The notes beneath the pieces were generated by a model. The model saw only the letters and a program-made list of their open reading frames with translations, was not told where the DNA came from and did not search any database. A stretch of DNA of 8,439 nucleotides from Gordonia sp. (in: high G+C Gram-positive bacteria) (GTDB lineage Bacteria; Actinomycetota; Actinomycetes; Mycobacteriales; Mycobacteriaceae). The position numbers were made by a program, and so were the translations under genes. The stretch's first letter is position 1, and each line of letters begins with the position of its first letter. The stretch spans positions 1 through 8,439 of the forward strand of contig JASLJL010000327.1 of the NCBI GenBank assembly GCA_030152405.1, read 5' to 3'. Of this stretch, positions 1 to 6,440 are shown piece after piece.

Positions 1-1
1 C

Positions 2-1495
2 GTCGGACAGGGACTTGAGCTCGACCTCGCCCTGCAACGCATCGTCGACGTCGCCGCCGGTGTGCTCGACGCGCGCTACTGCGCCCTCGGCGTGCGTGGA
101 CCGGAACTGAGCCTGCAGGCGTTCGTGTACACCGGGATAAGCCCGGAGGTGCGGGACACGATGGGTCGGCTGCCGGTCGGTCACGGTGTGCTCGGCGAAC
201 TCCTGCATCATCCGGAGGTGCTGCGCATCCCGCGGCTGTCCGATCACCCGGCGTCGGTCGGCTTCCCGGCGCATCACCCGCCGATGGACACCTTCCTCGG
301 TGCTCCGATCATCGTCCGCGGTGAACTGTTCGGCAGTATCTATCTCACCGAGAAGCAGGGCGCCCCGGAGTTCACCGAGCTCGACGAGAAGATCGTCGGC
401 GTGCTGGCGGTCGCGGCCGGCATCGCCGTCGACAACGCGAGATCGTTCGAGAGTTCCCAGGCCCGCCTGCACTGGATGCAGTTGCTCGCCGACCGCGGCA
501 GCGAACCGGTCCGCGGCGTCAGCCTCGAGGACACGCTGACCGGGGTGTGCACCGACGTCGCGGCGTTGACCGCGGCTGACGACGTGTACGTCGTCACCGG
601 GGATCAGCTCGTCGCGCACACCGGCGCCGCCGTGGACGTCGAGGGCCTCGCCGACACCGTCGGCGACATCGGCGCCGGACTGACGGTGGTGAGCATCGAC
701 GGTCCGCGGCCGTGGTTGCGTCCCAGCGCGCGCTGGGTCACGGCACAGCCGATTCAGGGGCCGCCGGGCCAGTTTCGGGCGATCGTGCTGACGCATGCCG
801 AGCATCGCCTGTGGACCGCGGAGGAGGAGGCCGGCCTGGCGGGTGTGGCCCGCGTGGTGTCGCTGTCCACCGCCTACGCCGATCAGCAGGAACTGGCCCG
901 TGAGATGGAGGTCCTCGAAGATCGCCACCGCATCGCGCGCGATCTGCACGATCTCGTGATTCAGCGGCTGTTCGCGATCGGGATGTCGATGCAGACGGTC
1001 CGTGCCCGACCGGACGAGCTCGACTCCCGGATGGATCAGGCGATCACCGACCTCGATGCCACGATCGCGCAGATCCGGACCTCGATCTTCGATCTCCAGA
1101 GCGCCACCGGTCCCGGGCGGACACTGCGTCGTCGGGTGCTCGACGTGGTCTCCGAACTGGCGGCCCACGTGCCGATCACGCCGAGTGTGGCGTTCTCCGG
1201 TCCCGTCGACACCGTCGTTCCCGATGCTCTCTCACCGCACGTGGAAGCGGTGCTGCGAGAAGGACTGTCGAATGCGCTCCGACATGCCGATGCAGAGCGG
1301 ATCGGCGTGCGGATCGTGGCGGGTGACGAGCTGGTGGTCGAGGTGCACGACGACGGCGTCGGCATCCCGGCCGACGCCGCCCGGTCGGGTCTGCGGAATC
1401 TCGCTCGACGTGCCGCCGAATGCGGCGGCGAGTTCCGCGAGAGGTCGTCGGCCGACGCCGGGACGACGCTCACCTGGACTGTCCCGCTCGGTTGA
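2..1495 (+). CDS. devS: DevS/DosT-type GAF sensor histidine kinase (5' end cut off by window)
   Basis: Haem-based sensor kinase of the DevS/DosT family, expected to sense O2, NO or CO in the cytoplasm and phosphorylate a DevR-type regulator. The frame is open from base 2 and already encodes family sequence there; by comparison with M. tuberculosis DevS about 60 N-terminal residues lie outside the window, so the GTG at 62 is not the real start. Counting from codon 62, GAF-A spans about residues 1-125 and holds HHPPM, whose second His (72, bases 275-277) matches haem ligand H149, and Tyr94 (341-343), matching Y171. A shorter, degenerate second GAF follows (about 133-275). The HisKA_3 phospho-acceptor His is 296 (947-949) in DLHDLVIQRLF. 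The HATPase domain shows the N box (EGLSNALRHA), G1 (DDGVGIP) and G2 (SGLRNLARRA). The stop is three bases from the convergent membrane-protein gene. Family assignment is firm; the ligand sensed is inferred. Confidence 0.93.
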   Translation, partial: VGQGLELDLALQRIVDVAAGVLDARYCALGVRGPELSLQAFVYTGISPEVRDTMGRLPVGHGVLGELLHHPEVLRIPRLSDHPASVGFPAHHPPMDTFLGAPIIVRGELFGSIYLTEKQGAPEFTELDEKIVGVLAVAAGIAVDNARSFESSQARLHWMQLLADRGSEPVRGVSLEDTLTGVCTDVAALTAADDVYVVTGDQLVAHTGAAVDVEGLADTVGDIGAGLTVVSIDGPRPWLRPSARWVTAQPIQGPPGQFRAIVLTHAEHRLWTAEEEAGLAGVARVVSLSTAYADQQELAREMEVLEDRHRIARDLHDLVIQRLFAIGMSMQTVRARPDELDSRMDQAITDLDATIAQIRTSIFDLQSATGPGRTLRRRVLDVVSELAAHVPITPSVAFSGPVDTVVPDALSPHVEAVLREGLSNALRHADAERIGVRIVAGDELVVEVHDDGVGIPADAARSGLRNLARRAAECGGEFRERSSADAGTTLTWTVPLG

Positions 1496-1498
1496 CCG

Positions 1499-2191
1499 TC
1501 AGTCGACCAGTTCGCGGGAGTGGACCTCGGAGTCGGGGACGATGACCACCTCGCGGTCATGTGTCAGGACGTGCAGGAAACCGGGTTCGGCTTCGAGCAC
1601 GAAGCCGTCGATGACGCCGGAGTCGGTGTGGATGAGTTCTTCGCCCATCCACGGGGCGTCGTTGACCGCGGCGAGGACGAGCACACCGGCCGCCGTCAGC
1701 AGCCAGACACGTCGACTCGCCCGGATGAGCAGGTCGTGTACCGTGCCGCGACGCGACCACAGTCGCAGCGCCACGAACAGCAGTCCGACCACCAGTGCGC
1801 CGATCAGCGTCCACGGATTGTGGAAGGTGACGGTCATCGACAGTGCGATGGTCGCCAGGGTCACGGCGCCGAGGACGGTCGACACGGTGATGGTGCCCCG
1901 GTGCCGGTCGGTGGGCCACAGCACGCGCAGCGCGAACAGCGGGAGCAGGACGGCGACGAAGGCTCCGGTGAGGACCGGCTGTCCGGCGACGGTGCCGAAG
2001 GCTATCGGGAACGCGTCGGCGAAGTCGAAGGTGTCGGCGATCGCGGCCACGGTGTGCCAGTCCCACTGGGCCACCGCGAGCATCCGCAGGACCAGGAAGA
2101 GCACGGCGACGGCAGCCGTCGTCCCGAGTTGAACGCTCAGCGAGTCGTCCGGGCGTTCGTCGGTCTCCGGTGTCGGCGCGTCAGCGGTCAC
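1499..2191 (-). CDS. Five-helix membrane protein of unknown function, translationally coupled to devR
   Basis: I do not recognise this 230-residue protein. It has an acidic, Pro/Thr-rich N-terminus (1-19) and five likely membrane helices at about 21-41, 73-92, 101-121, 126-145 and 162-178. Arg-rich loops after helices 2 and 4 suggest they lie inside. That puts the N-terminus inside and the roughly 50-residue C-terminal tail outside; this tail looks beta-rich (around [11 protein letters not shown] and [10 protein letters not shown]). The 31-residue helix 1-2 loop, also predicted outside, is acidic and aromatic. The GTG start (2189-2191) lies inside the end of devR, and the two frames overlap by 11 bases (2181-2191), so translation is probably coupled and the two genes co-transcribed. 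No strong Shine-Dalgarno is visible. Co-expression with a DosR-type regulator suggests a role in redox or hypoxia response, but that is inference. Confidence 0.85.
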   Translation of the reverse strand: MTADAPTPETDERPDDSLSVQLGTTAAVAVLFLVLRMLAVAQWDWHTVAAIADTFDFADAFPIAFGTVAGQPVLTGAFVAVLLPLFALRVLWPTDRHRGTITVSTVLGAVTLATIALSMTVTFHNPWTLIGALVVGLLFVALRLWSRRGTVHDLLIRASRRVWLLTAAGVLVLAAVNDAPWMGEELIHTDSGVIDGFVLEAEPGFLHVLTHDREVVIVPDSEVHSRELVD

Positions 2192-2849
2192 GGCCGCGCA
2201 ACTCGGTCGCCAGGACGGCCACCTGGGTGCGGCGCTGCATGTCGAGTTTCGACAGGATCCGCGAGACGTAGTTCTTGATCGTCTTCTCGGCGAGGAACAT
2301 CCGACCGGCGATCTGCCGGTTGGTCAGGCCCTCGCCGATCAGGACGAACACCTCCCGCTCCTGCGCGGTGAGTTCGGCGAGCGGATCGGCCGGTTCGCCC
2401 TTGCGGAGCTTGGCCAACAGCGCGCCGGTGCTCTTCGGGTCCAGGAGGGAGCCGCCGTTGCCGACGGTCCGCACGGCCTCGACGAGGTTGTGGCCGAGGA
2501 TCTGCTTCAGGACGAAGCCCGATGCGCCCGCGAGGACGGCGGCCAACAGTGCGTCGTCGTCTGCGTAGCTGGTCAGCATCAGGCACCGAATCGCCGGGTT
2601 CTCGCCGCGGACGTCGCGGCAGAGCTCCACGCCGTTGCCGTCCGGGAGTCGGACGTCGAGCACGACGACGTCGGGTTCGGTCGCGCCGATGCCTGCTCTG
2701 GCCTCGCCGACGGTCGCGGCCTCGCCGACCACGTCGAGGTCGTCGGCGGTGCTGAGCAGGTCGCGCAGTCCGCGTCGGACGAGTTCGTGGTCGTCGACGA
2801 GGAACACGCGCACCTGCCGGCGGTCGGGGGCAGCTTGTCCAGCGGTCAT
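2181..2849 (-). CDS. devR: DevR/DosR-type NarL/FixJ response regulator
   Basis: Response regulator of 222 residues, close to M. tuberculosis DevR (DosR), the transcriptional activator of the hypoxia/NO dormancy regulon. The receiver domain (about 13-130) has the acidic pair D19-D20, phospho-acceptor D65 in [13 protein letters not shown]93 and K115, with the same spacing as DevR D54, T82 and K104. The LuxR-type HTH (about 158-218) reads [22 protein letters not shown], followed by the recognition helix [10 protein letters not shown]. This keeps K189, K192 and N193, equivalent to DevR DNA-contacting K179, K182 and N183, so a DosR-like operator is expected. The frame stays open far upstream, antisense to the desaturase gene. 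The ATG at 2847-2849 is chosen because protein similarity begins shortly after it and a -10 hexamer ends seven bases before it. Its likely partner is the kinase at 2-1495, on the opposite strand rather than in the usual operon. Confidence 0.93.
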   Translation of the reverse strand: MTAGQAAPDRRQVRVFLVDDHELVRRGLRDLLSTADDLDVVGEAATVGEARAGIGATEPDVVVLDVRLPDGNGVELCRDVRGENPAIRCLMLTSYADDDALLAAVLAGASGFVLKQILGHNLVEAVRTVGNGGSLLDPKSTGALLAKLRKGEPADPLAELTAQEREVFVLIGEGLTNRQIAGRMFLAEKTIKNYVSRILSKLDMQRRTQVAVLATELRGRDR

Positions 2850-2856
2850 GTCGAGT

Positions 2857-2862
2857 ACGTTA
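2857..2862 (-). promoter_or_regulatory. Candidate -10 element of a leaderless devR promoter
   Basis: On the minus strand the hexamer TAACGT (TANNNT class) is followed by seven bases and then the devR ATG, placing the transcription start at or next to the first coding base. No Shine-Dalgarno is visible before the ATG, which fits leaderless translation. No good -35 box is seen, which is common in mycobacterial promoters. Confidence 0.55.
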
Positions 2863-2896
2863 CCGCAGGTGAGGAGTGGACTCGGGGCCCTACTGA

Positions 2897-2916
2897 GTGA
2901 GGACTTTCGACTCCGG
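2897..2916. promoter_or_regulatory. Degenerate DosR-box-like sequence between devR and desA1
   Basis: The sequence GTGAGGACTTTCGACTCCGG matches the mycobacterial DosR consensus TTSGGGACTWWAGTCCCSAA at 13 of 20 positions by hand count. The left half (GGACTTT) is well kept and the right half is poor. It is centred about 58 bases upstream of the proposed devR transcription start. A weaker 11/20 match lies at 2874-2893, 23 bases away centre to centre. Either may be chance; the site is listed because the neighbouring regulator keeps DosR DNA-contact residues. Confidence 0.25.
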
Positions 2917-2948
2917 ACAACGTCGCGCCCCGCGGCCAGGGTGGAGGT

Positions 2949-3914
2949 ATGACAGAACTGATCGGTTCCCCGATGACCGGCTCGGACCTGCTCCGTGAAC
3001 TCCTGCCCGACTGCGAGCGGGAAGTGGAGCGGCACATGAAGCTCACCCGCGATTGGCATCCGCACGACTACGTGCCGTGGGACGACGGGCGGAACTTCGC
3101 CGCACTCGGCGGCGTCGATTGGGACCCGGAGCAGTCGTCGCTCTCGGAGACGGCGAAGGCCGCGATGATCACCAACCTGCTCACCGAGGACAACCTGCCC
3201 TCGTATCACCGGGTGATCGCCGAGAACTTCACCCTCGACGACGCATGGGGCTTCTGGGTCGGCCGGTGGACGGCGGAGGAGATGCGGCATTCGGTCGTGA
3301 TGCGCGACTACCTCGTCGTCACTCGGGGAGTGGATCCGGTGGAGCTGGAGAACCTCCGAATGGAGCACATGACCGGCGGATTCAACCCGCTGCCGGACGA
3401 CGACGGTCAGCGCGACCACAGTTTCGACATGCTCTACGCCGTCGCCTACGTGTCGTTCCAGGAGCTGGCCACGCGGGTCAGTCACAAGAACACCGGCAAG
3501 GCCTGTGGTGATCCGATCGCCGACCGGATGCTGCAGCGAGTGGCGGCCGACGAGAACCTGCACATGATCTTCTATCGCAACATCGTCTCGGCTGCCCTCG
3601 CGGTGGTCCCCGACGAGGCGATGGAGGCGATCTACACGATCGTCACCAACTTCGCGATGCCCGGCGCCACGATGCCGAACTTCCGGCGCAACGCCGTGCT
3701 GATCGCCAAAGGCGGAATCTACGACCTGCCACAGCACATGAGCGACGTGGTGATGCCGGTGCTGCGGGCCTGGCGGATCTTCGAGCGCGACGACTTCGGG
3801 CCGACCGGCCAGATGTATCGCGAGAAGCTTGCCGCGTTCCTCGAGGAGATGGACGTCAAAGTCGCCAAGTTCGAGGAGTCTCGCGCCCGAGCCCTGGCCC
3901 GGGCCGCGCGCTGA
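2949..3914 (+). CDS. desA1: DesA1-type acyl-[acyl-carrier-protein] desaturase
   Basis: Soluble di-iron acyl-ACP desaturase of 321 residues that would use O2 and electrons from a ferredoxin to put a cis double bond into an ACP-bound acyl chain, in unsaturated fatty acid or meromycolate synthesis. All six iron ligands of the family can be placed: E80 (TEDNLPSYH), E111 and H114 (TAEEMRH), E172 (SFQE), E202 and H205 (ADENLH). Long stretches match M. tuberculosis DesA1, such as [23 protein letters not shown] and WRIFER. The C-terminal extension of about 20 residues found in DesA1 (338 aa) is missing. The start is uncertain: ATG 2949 has GGAGG at 2943-2947 only one base upstream, while ATG 2973 aligns slightly better with the DesA1 N-terminus but has no ribosome site. 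The gene is divergent from devR, with 99 bases between the starts. Confidence 0.93.
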   Translation: MTELIGSPMTGSDLLRELLPDCEREVERHMKLTRDWHPHDYVPWDDGRNFAALGGVDWDPEQSSLSETAKAAMITNLLTEDNLPSYHRVIAENFTLDDAWGFWVGRWTAEEMRHSVVMRDYLVVTRGVDPVELENLRMEHMTGGFNPLPDDDGQRDHSFDMLYAVAYVSFQELATRVSHKNTGKACGDPIADRMLQRVAADENLHMIFYRNIVSAALAVVPDEAMEAIYTIVTNFAMPGATMPNFRRNAVLIAKGGIYDLPQHMSDVVMPVLRAWRIFERDDFGPTGQMYREKLAAFLEEMDVKVAKFEESRARALARAAR

Positions 3915-3944
3915 GCGACCCCTCCCGTTCTGCCGAGCCCTCCC

Positions 3945-3968
3945 GTTCCTCGAGCGGAGTCGAGGGGC
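3945..3968 (+). repeat. Inverted repeat between desA1 and cysG (weak terminator or operator)
   Basis: The core arms CCTCGA (3948-3953) and TCGAGG (3960-3965) are perfect inverted repeats around a six-base loop. Counting G-U pairs on the + strand the stem reaches nine pairs (3945-3968). No T-run follows. It lies just upstream of the cysG -10 hexamer, roughly where a -35 region and spacer would be. It could therefore end desA1 transcription, act as an operator for cysG, or belong to an intergenic repeat family. The spacer also holds an 11-base direct repeat, CCCTCCCGTTC, at 3920-3930 and 3938-3948. Confidence 0.4.
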
Positions 3969-3971
3969 CGC

Positions 3972-3977
3972 TACTCT
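3972..3977 (+). promoter_or_regulatory. Candidate -10 element of a leaderless cysG promoter
   Basis: TACTCT (TANNNT class) is followed by eight bases and then the cysG ATG at 3986. No Shine-Dalgarno sits at a usable distance; the nearest purine run, GAGGGG at 3962-3967, ends 18 bases before the start and is part of the inverted repeat. This supports a start at 3986 on a leaderless transcript. Confidence 0.5.
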
Positions 3978-3985
3978 CATCGATC

Positions 3986-5206
3986 ATGGGGCACGCTCAT
4001 TATCTGGCCGGACTGGATCTTCGAGATCGACGCGTCGTCGTCGTCGGAGGCGGCAGCGTCGCACAGCGGCGTCTTCCGAACCTGCTGGCAGCGGGCGCGG
4101 ACGTGCATGTGATCGCGGTCGATCCGACGCCCACCGTCGAGTCGGAGCCGGCCGTCACCGTCCACCGTCGTGCGTATGCGGCCGGTGATCTGGCAGGCGC
4201 CTGGTACGTGATCGCGTGCACCGACGATCCCGACGTCAATGCGGAGATCGTCGCCGAGGCCACGGCCGCGCGGATCTTCTGCGTGCGCGCCGACGACGGG
4301 GCTTCGGGCACCGCGGTGACCCCGGCGTCGGGCCATCACCGGGATCTGCAGTTCGGTGTGCTGGCCGGCGGCGACCATCGGCGGTCCGCCGCGGCCCGCG
4401 CGGCGATCACCGCGGCGTTCGCCGATGGGACGTCGTTGACGGTGGACGACGGGGACCGGCACGCGCCCGGTGTCGCGCTGGTCGGAGGCGGGCCCGGCGC
4501 GGCCGACATGATCACGGTTCGAGGCAGGCGTCTGCTCGCCGAGGCCGACGTCGTCGTCGCCGACCGGCTCGCACCGGTCGCACTGCTCGACGAACTCGGA
4601 CCCCAGGTGGAGATCGTCGACGCGGCGAAGGTGCCGTACGGCCGGGCGATGCGCCAGGAGCAGATCAACGACATCCTCGTCGACCGCGCGAAGGCCGGAA
4701 AGTTCGTCGTCCGACTCAAAGGCGGCGACCCGTACGTCTACGGTCGCGGCTTCGAGGAACTGCAGGCCTGCGTGGAGGCGGGCGTGCCCGTGACGGTGGT
4801 GCCCGGTGTCGCGAGCCCGATCTCGGCGCCCGCACTGGCGGGCATCCCGGTGACCCATCGGGGAGTGACGCACGAGTTCGTCGTCGTCTCCGGTCACGTC
4901 GCACCCGACCATCCCGACTCGTTGACCAACTGGCCGGCGCTCGCCCAACTGCGCGGCACCATCGTTCTGATGATGGCCGTCAAGCGCATCGACGTGTTCG
5001 CGCAGGCGCTGCTCGACGGAGGACGTCCGGCGGACACTCCGGTCGCGTTCATCGAGAACGCGTCCCGACCTGATCAGCGACTCATCCGCACCGATCTCGC
5101 CCACGCGGCGCAGGCGGCGCGGGACGAGGAACTGATCGCCCCCGCCATCGCCGTGATCGGTCCGGTCGCCGGCTTCACCGACGTCGATCGGGCGGTGGGA
5201 CTGTGA
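3986..5206 (+). CDS. cysG: Fused sirohaem synthase CysG (Met8-like domain plus uroporphyrinogen-III C-methyltransferase)
   Basis: Bifunctional sirohaem enzyme of 406 residues, close to M. tuberculosis CysG (Rv2847c). The N-terminal Met8-like domain (about 1-150) has a Rossmann NAD site (VVVVGGGSVAQRR, 17-29) and the ACTDDPDVN segment (77-85) containing the family's catalytic Asp; it would oxidise precorrin-2 to sirohydrochlorin and insert iron. The C-terminal SUMT domain (about 162-400) has the SAM-binding VGGGPGAADMITVRG (166-180), VRLKGGDPYVYGRG (242-255) and VVPGVASPISAPALAGIPVTHRG (271-293 region) and would methylate uroporphyrinogen III twice. Sirohaem serves assimilatory sulfite and nitrite reductases. 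The ATG at 3986 aligns with the M. tuberculosis N-terminus and has a -10 hexamer directly upstream. The TGA overlaps the GTG of the next gene by four bases. The E. coli-type domain order is kept, though the Met8 part is shorter than in E. coli. Confidence 0.93.
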   Translation: MGHAHYLAGLDLRDRRVVVVGGGSVAQRRLPNLLAAGADVHVIAVDPTPTVESEPAVTVHRRAYAAGDLAGAWYVIACTDDPDVNAEIVAEATAARIFCVRADDGASGTAVTPASGHHRDLQFGVLAGGDHRRSAAARAAITAAFADGTSLTVDDGDRHAPGVALVGGGPGAADMITVRGRRLLAEADVVVADRLAPVALLDELGPQVEIVDAAKVPYGRAMRQEQINDILVDRAKAGKFVVRLKGGDPYVYGRGFEELQACVEAGVPVTVVPGVASPISAPALAGIPVTHRGVTHEFVVVSGHVAPDHPDSLTNWPALAQLRGTIVLMMAVKRIDVFAQALLDGGRPADTPVAFIENASRPDQRLIRTDLAHAAQAARDEELIAPAIAVIGPVAGFTDVDRAVGL

Positions 5207-5598
5207 ACGCGCGCATCGCAGGCGGCGTGTCCGGGCTGCTCCTGCTGATCGCCGCAGTCGCGGCCTGGTTCGTGCATCCGGCGGTTACCGCGGTCCTGGT
5301 CGGGCTCGCCGTCGTCGTGATGTCGGCGTGGCAGGTGTACCGCCGTCGTACGGGTGTGCAGGCGCTTCCCGAGAACGCCTTCACCACGATCGTCGTGCCA
5401 CTGGTCTTCGGCGCCCTCGCGGTGATCGCACTGAACGGCTGGATCTATCGGATCTCGTCGGACGCCGGATCGGAGTCGGGCGATCTGCAGATGCTGATCG
5501 GTCTGATCACGGGTGTCGTCGGCATGGCCGCGGCGTACGGCTACGGTCGGATCCGTGCTCAGAAGGCACAGCTCGCCGCCATCGACGACGAGGACTGA
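5203..5598 (+). CDS. Small multi-helix membrane protein coupled to cysG
   Basis: An unrecognised 131-residue protein that begins at a GTG inside the cysG stop (GTGA overlap, 5203-5206), so it is very probably co-transcribed and translationally coupled. It is strongly hydrophobic, with four likely helices at about 8-24, 27-45, 60-81 and 96-114. A basic loop after helix 2 (YRRRTG) probably faces the cytoplasm, as does the C-terminal tail (RIRAQKAQ, ending in acidic IDDED). No catalytic motif, signal peptide or known domain is visible. Position after cysG does not by itself give a function; a link to tetrapyrrole or metal handling would be speculation. Confidence 0.85.
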   Translation: MNARIAGGVSGLLLLIAAVAAWFVHPAVTAVLVGLAVVVMSAWQVYRRRTGVQALPENAFTTIVVPLVFGALAVIALNGWIYRISSDAGSESGDLQMLIGLITGVVGMAAAYGYGRIRAQKAQLAAIDDED

Positions 5599-5623
5599 CC
5601 CCGTGGCGACCGCATCTTCTCGT

Positions 5624-5641
5624 CGCGGAACCCGTTCCGCG
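5624..5641. terminator. Hairpin between convergent genes, candidate bidirectional terminator
   Basis: A perfect seven-pair stem with tetraloop, CGCGGAA-CCCG-TTCCGCG, lies in the 44 bases between the stop of the small membrane protein (5598) and the stop of the yaaA-family gene (5643, opposite strand). Neither strand has a T-run after the stem, so it is not a classic intrinsic terminator. GC-rich actinobacteria often use such hairpins, and the convergent position supports the role. Confidence 0.5.
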
Positions 5642-5642
5642 G

Positions 5643-6392
5643 TCAGCCCTCGGTCACGACGGTGATCTCCAGGGGAGACGTGATCTCGACCCGTTGACCG
5701 GCGTCGGTGAGCACTGCAGCGAGCGCGTCGACGTCTCGGACGTTCCGCCGGGTGCGGACGAGTTCGTGGGCGAGCAGTCCCTTGTAATGCTTGTTGAAGT
5801 GGCTGACCACTTTGCGTGTTCCGTTCGGATACTCGGTGACGACGGTGGCCGTCACTGCTCCGGACACCGGACCTAACTTCTGGTACACGCCGGACCGGAG
5901 ATCGACGACGAAGTCGTCGAGCGCGTCGAGGGCGGGGGAGAGCGCGGGCTTCCACATCGATCCGAGCGTGCCGAATCCGGGCAGCTTGGAGCCGCCGGAC
6001 AGCCGATACGCGGGGATCGAATCCGTCGCCGAGACGACCCCGAACAGCGCCGATCCGACCATCAGCCGGTCGGCGGCCTTCGTCTTCGACGCCCGCGTCA
6101 TGCCGCGGTAGTCCAGCGCGTCGTAGAGCACGCCGGTGTACCGGGTGATCGCGGGCCGGGTCGGCGAGGTGAACAGGTCGGCGTTCCGGGCGACCTCCGC
6201 GATGGCCGCCTCGGTGGCGCCCAGACCGAGCGCTTCGCGAGAGGCCTCCACGTCCCGAGACAGCTCGACGAGGGCGTCAGCGACGCGTCGACGCACGCCG
6301 GTCAACTCCGGTAGCGACAGCGAATCGAGGTCGAGGGGCGCCGAGTCGCCGCCGTCCGACTTGGTCTCCGAGGGAGGCAGGATCACGAGCAC
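5643..6392 (-). CDS. yaaA: YaaA-family (DUF328/UPF0246) peroxide-stress protein
   Basis: Cytoplasmic protein of 249 residues of the YaaA family. In E. coli, YaaA lowers intracellular free iron and limits DNA damage during H2O2 stress. Family landmarks are the N-terminal [11 protein letters not shown] (1-11), [12 protein letters not shown] (84-95), [20 protein letters not shown] (113-132) and the C-terminal [17 protein letters not shown] (197-213). Length fits the family (about 240-260). The GTG at 6390-6392 gives the canonical MLVIL start; a -10-like TAGGGT ends six bases before it on the minus strand. The gene is divergent from proS across 48 bases and convergent with the membrane gene after cysG. 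A neighbouring haem-sensing system and a sirohaem (iron) enzyme make an iron/oxidative theme possible, but this is inference. Actinobacterial members diverge from E. coli YaaA in the middle, so the function is transferred with caution. Confidence 0.88.
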   Translation of the reverse strand: MLVILPPSETKSDGGDSAPLDLDSLSLPELTGVRRRVADALVELSRDVEASREALGLGATEAAIAEVARNADLFTSPTRPAITRYTGVLYDALDYRGMTRASKTKAADRLMVGSALFGVVSATDSIPAYRLSGGSKLPGFGTLGSMWKPALSPALDALDDFVVDLRSGVYQKLGPVSGAVTATVVTEYPNGTRKVVSHFNKHYKGLLAHELVRTRRNVRDVDALAAVLTDAGQRVEITSPLEITVVTEG

Positions 6393-6398
6393 GCGACC

Positions 6399-6404
6399 AC
6401 CCTA
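6399..6404 (-). promoter_or_regulatory. Candidate -10 element of the yaaA promoter
   Basis: Read on the minus strand the hexamer TAGGGT is followed by six bases and then the yaaA GTG, consistent with a leaderless start. The AGGG inside it could instead be a weak Shine-Dalgarno, so the alternative of a leadered mRNA is not excluded. Confidence 0.4.
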
Positions 6405-6426
6405 ACGAACTGCGGGCCAGCCCAAC

Positions 6427-6432
6427 TAAGCT
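6427..6432 (+). promoter_or_regulatory. Candidate -10 element of a leaderless proS promoter
   Basis: TAAGCT (TANNNT class) is followed by eight bases and then the GTG at 6441. This helps choose GTG 6441 over TTG 6435, which would be only two bases from the hexamer. Its centre is 28 bases from the opposing yaaA hexamer, so the two promoters must overlap within the 48-base divergent gap. Confidence 0.5.
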
Positions 6433-6440
6433 GGTTGATC

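Noticed and set aside
62..64. GTG at 62 as the kinase start codon.
   Set aside because: Bases 2-61 are in frame and encode DevS-like sequence (GLELDLALQRIVDVAAG), so the gene begins before the window.
1002..2132. A 376-codon + strand frame overlapping the kinase and the membrane-protein gene.
   Set aside because: Ser/Arg/Pro-rich shadow translation; the kinase ATPase motifs and the membrane helices are in other frames.
2850..3980. The devR frame stays open upstream on the minus strand across the whole desaturase gene, suggesting a 599-residue fusion protein.
   Set aside because: The extra part is an Arg/His/Val-rich antisense translation of desA1, which has all di-iron motifs on the + strand. 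DevR similarity begins only after the ATG at 2849.
3977..5104. Long minus-strand open frame opposite cysG.
   Set aside because: Low-complexity antisense translation; the + strand has clear Met8 and SUMT motifs over the same bases.
5074..5955. Minus-strand open frame of about 293 codons spanning the small membrane gene and the end of yaaA.
   Set aside because: Arg-rich composition without motifs, and it overlaps two better-supported genes in other frames.
6435..6437. TTG at 6435 as the proS start.
   Set aside because: It adds two residues not seen in mycobacterial ProS and lies only two bases from the proposed -10 hexamer; GTG 6441 fits both.
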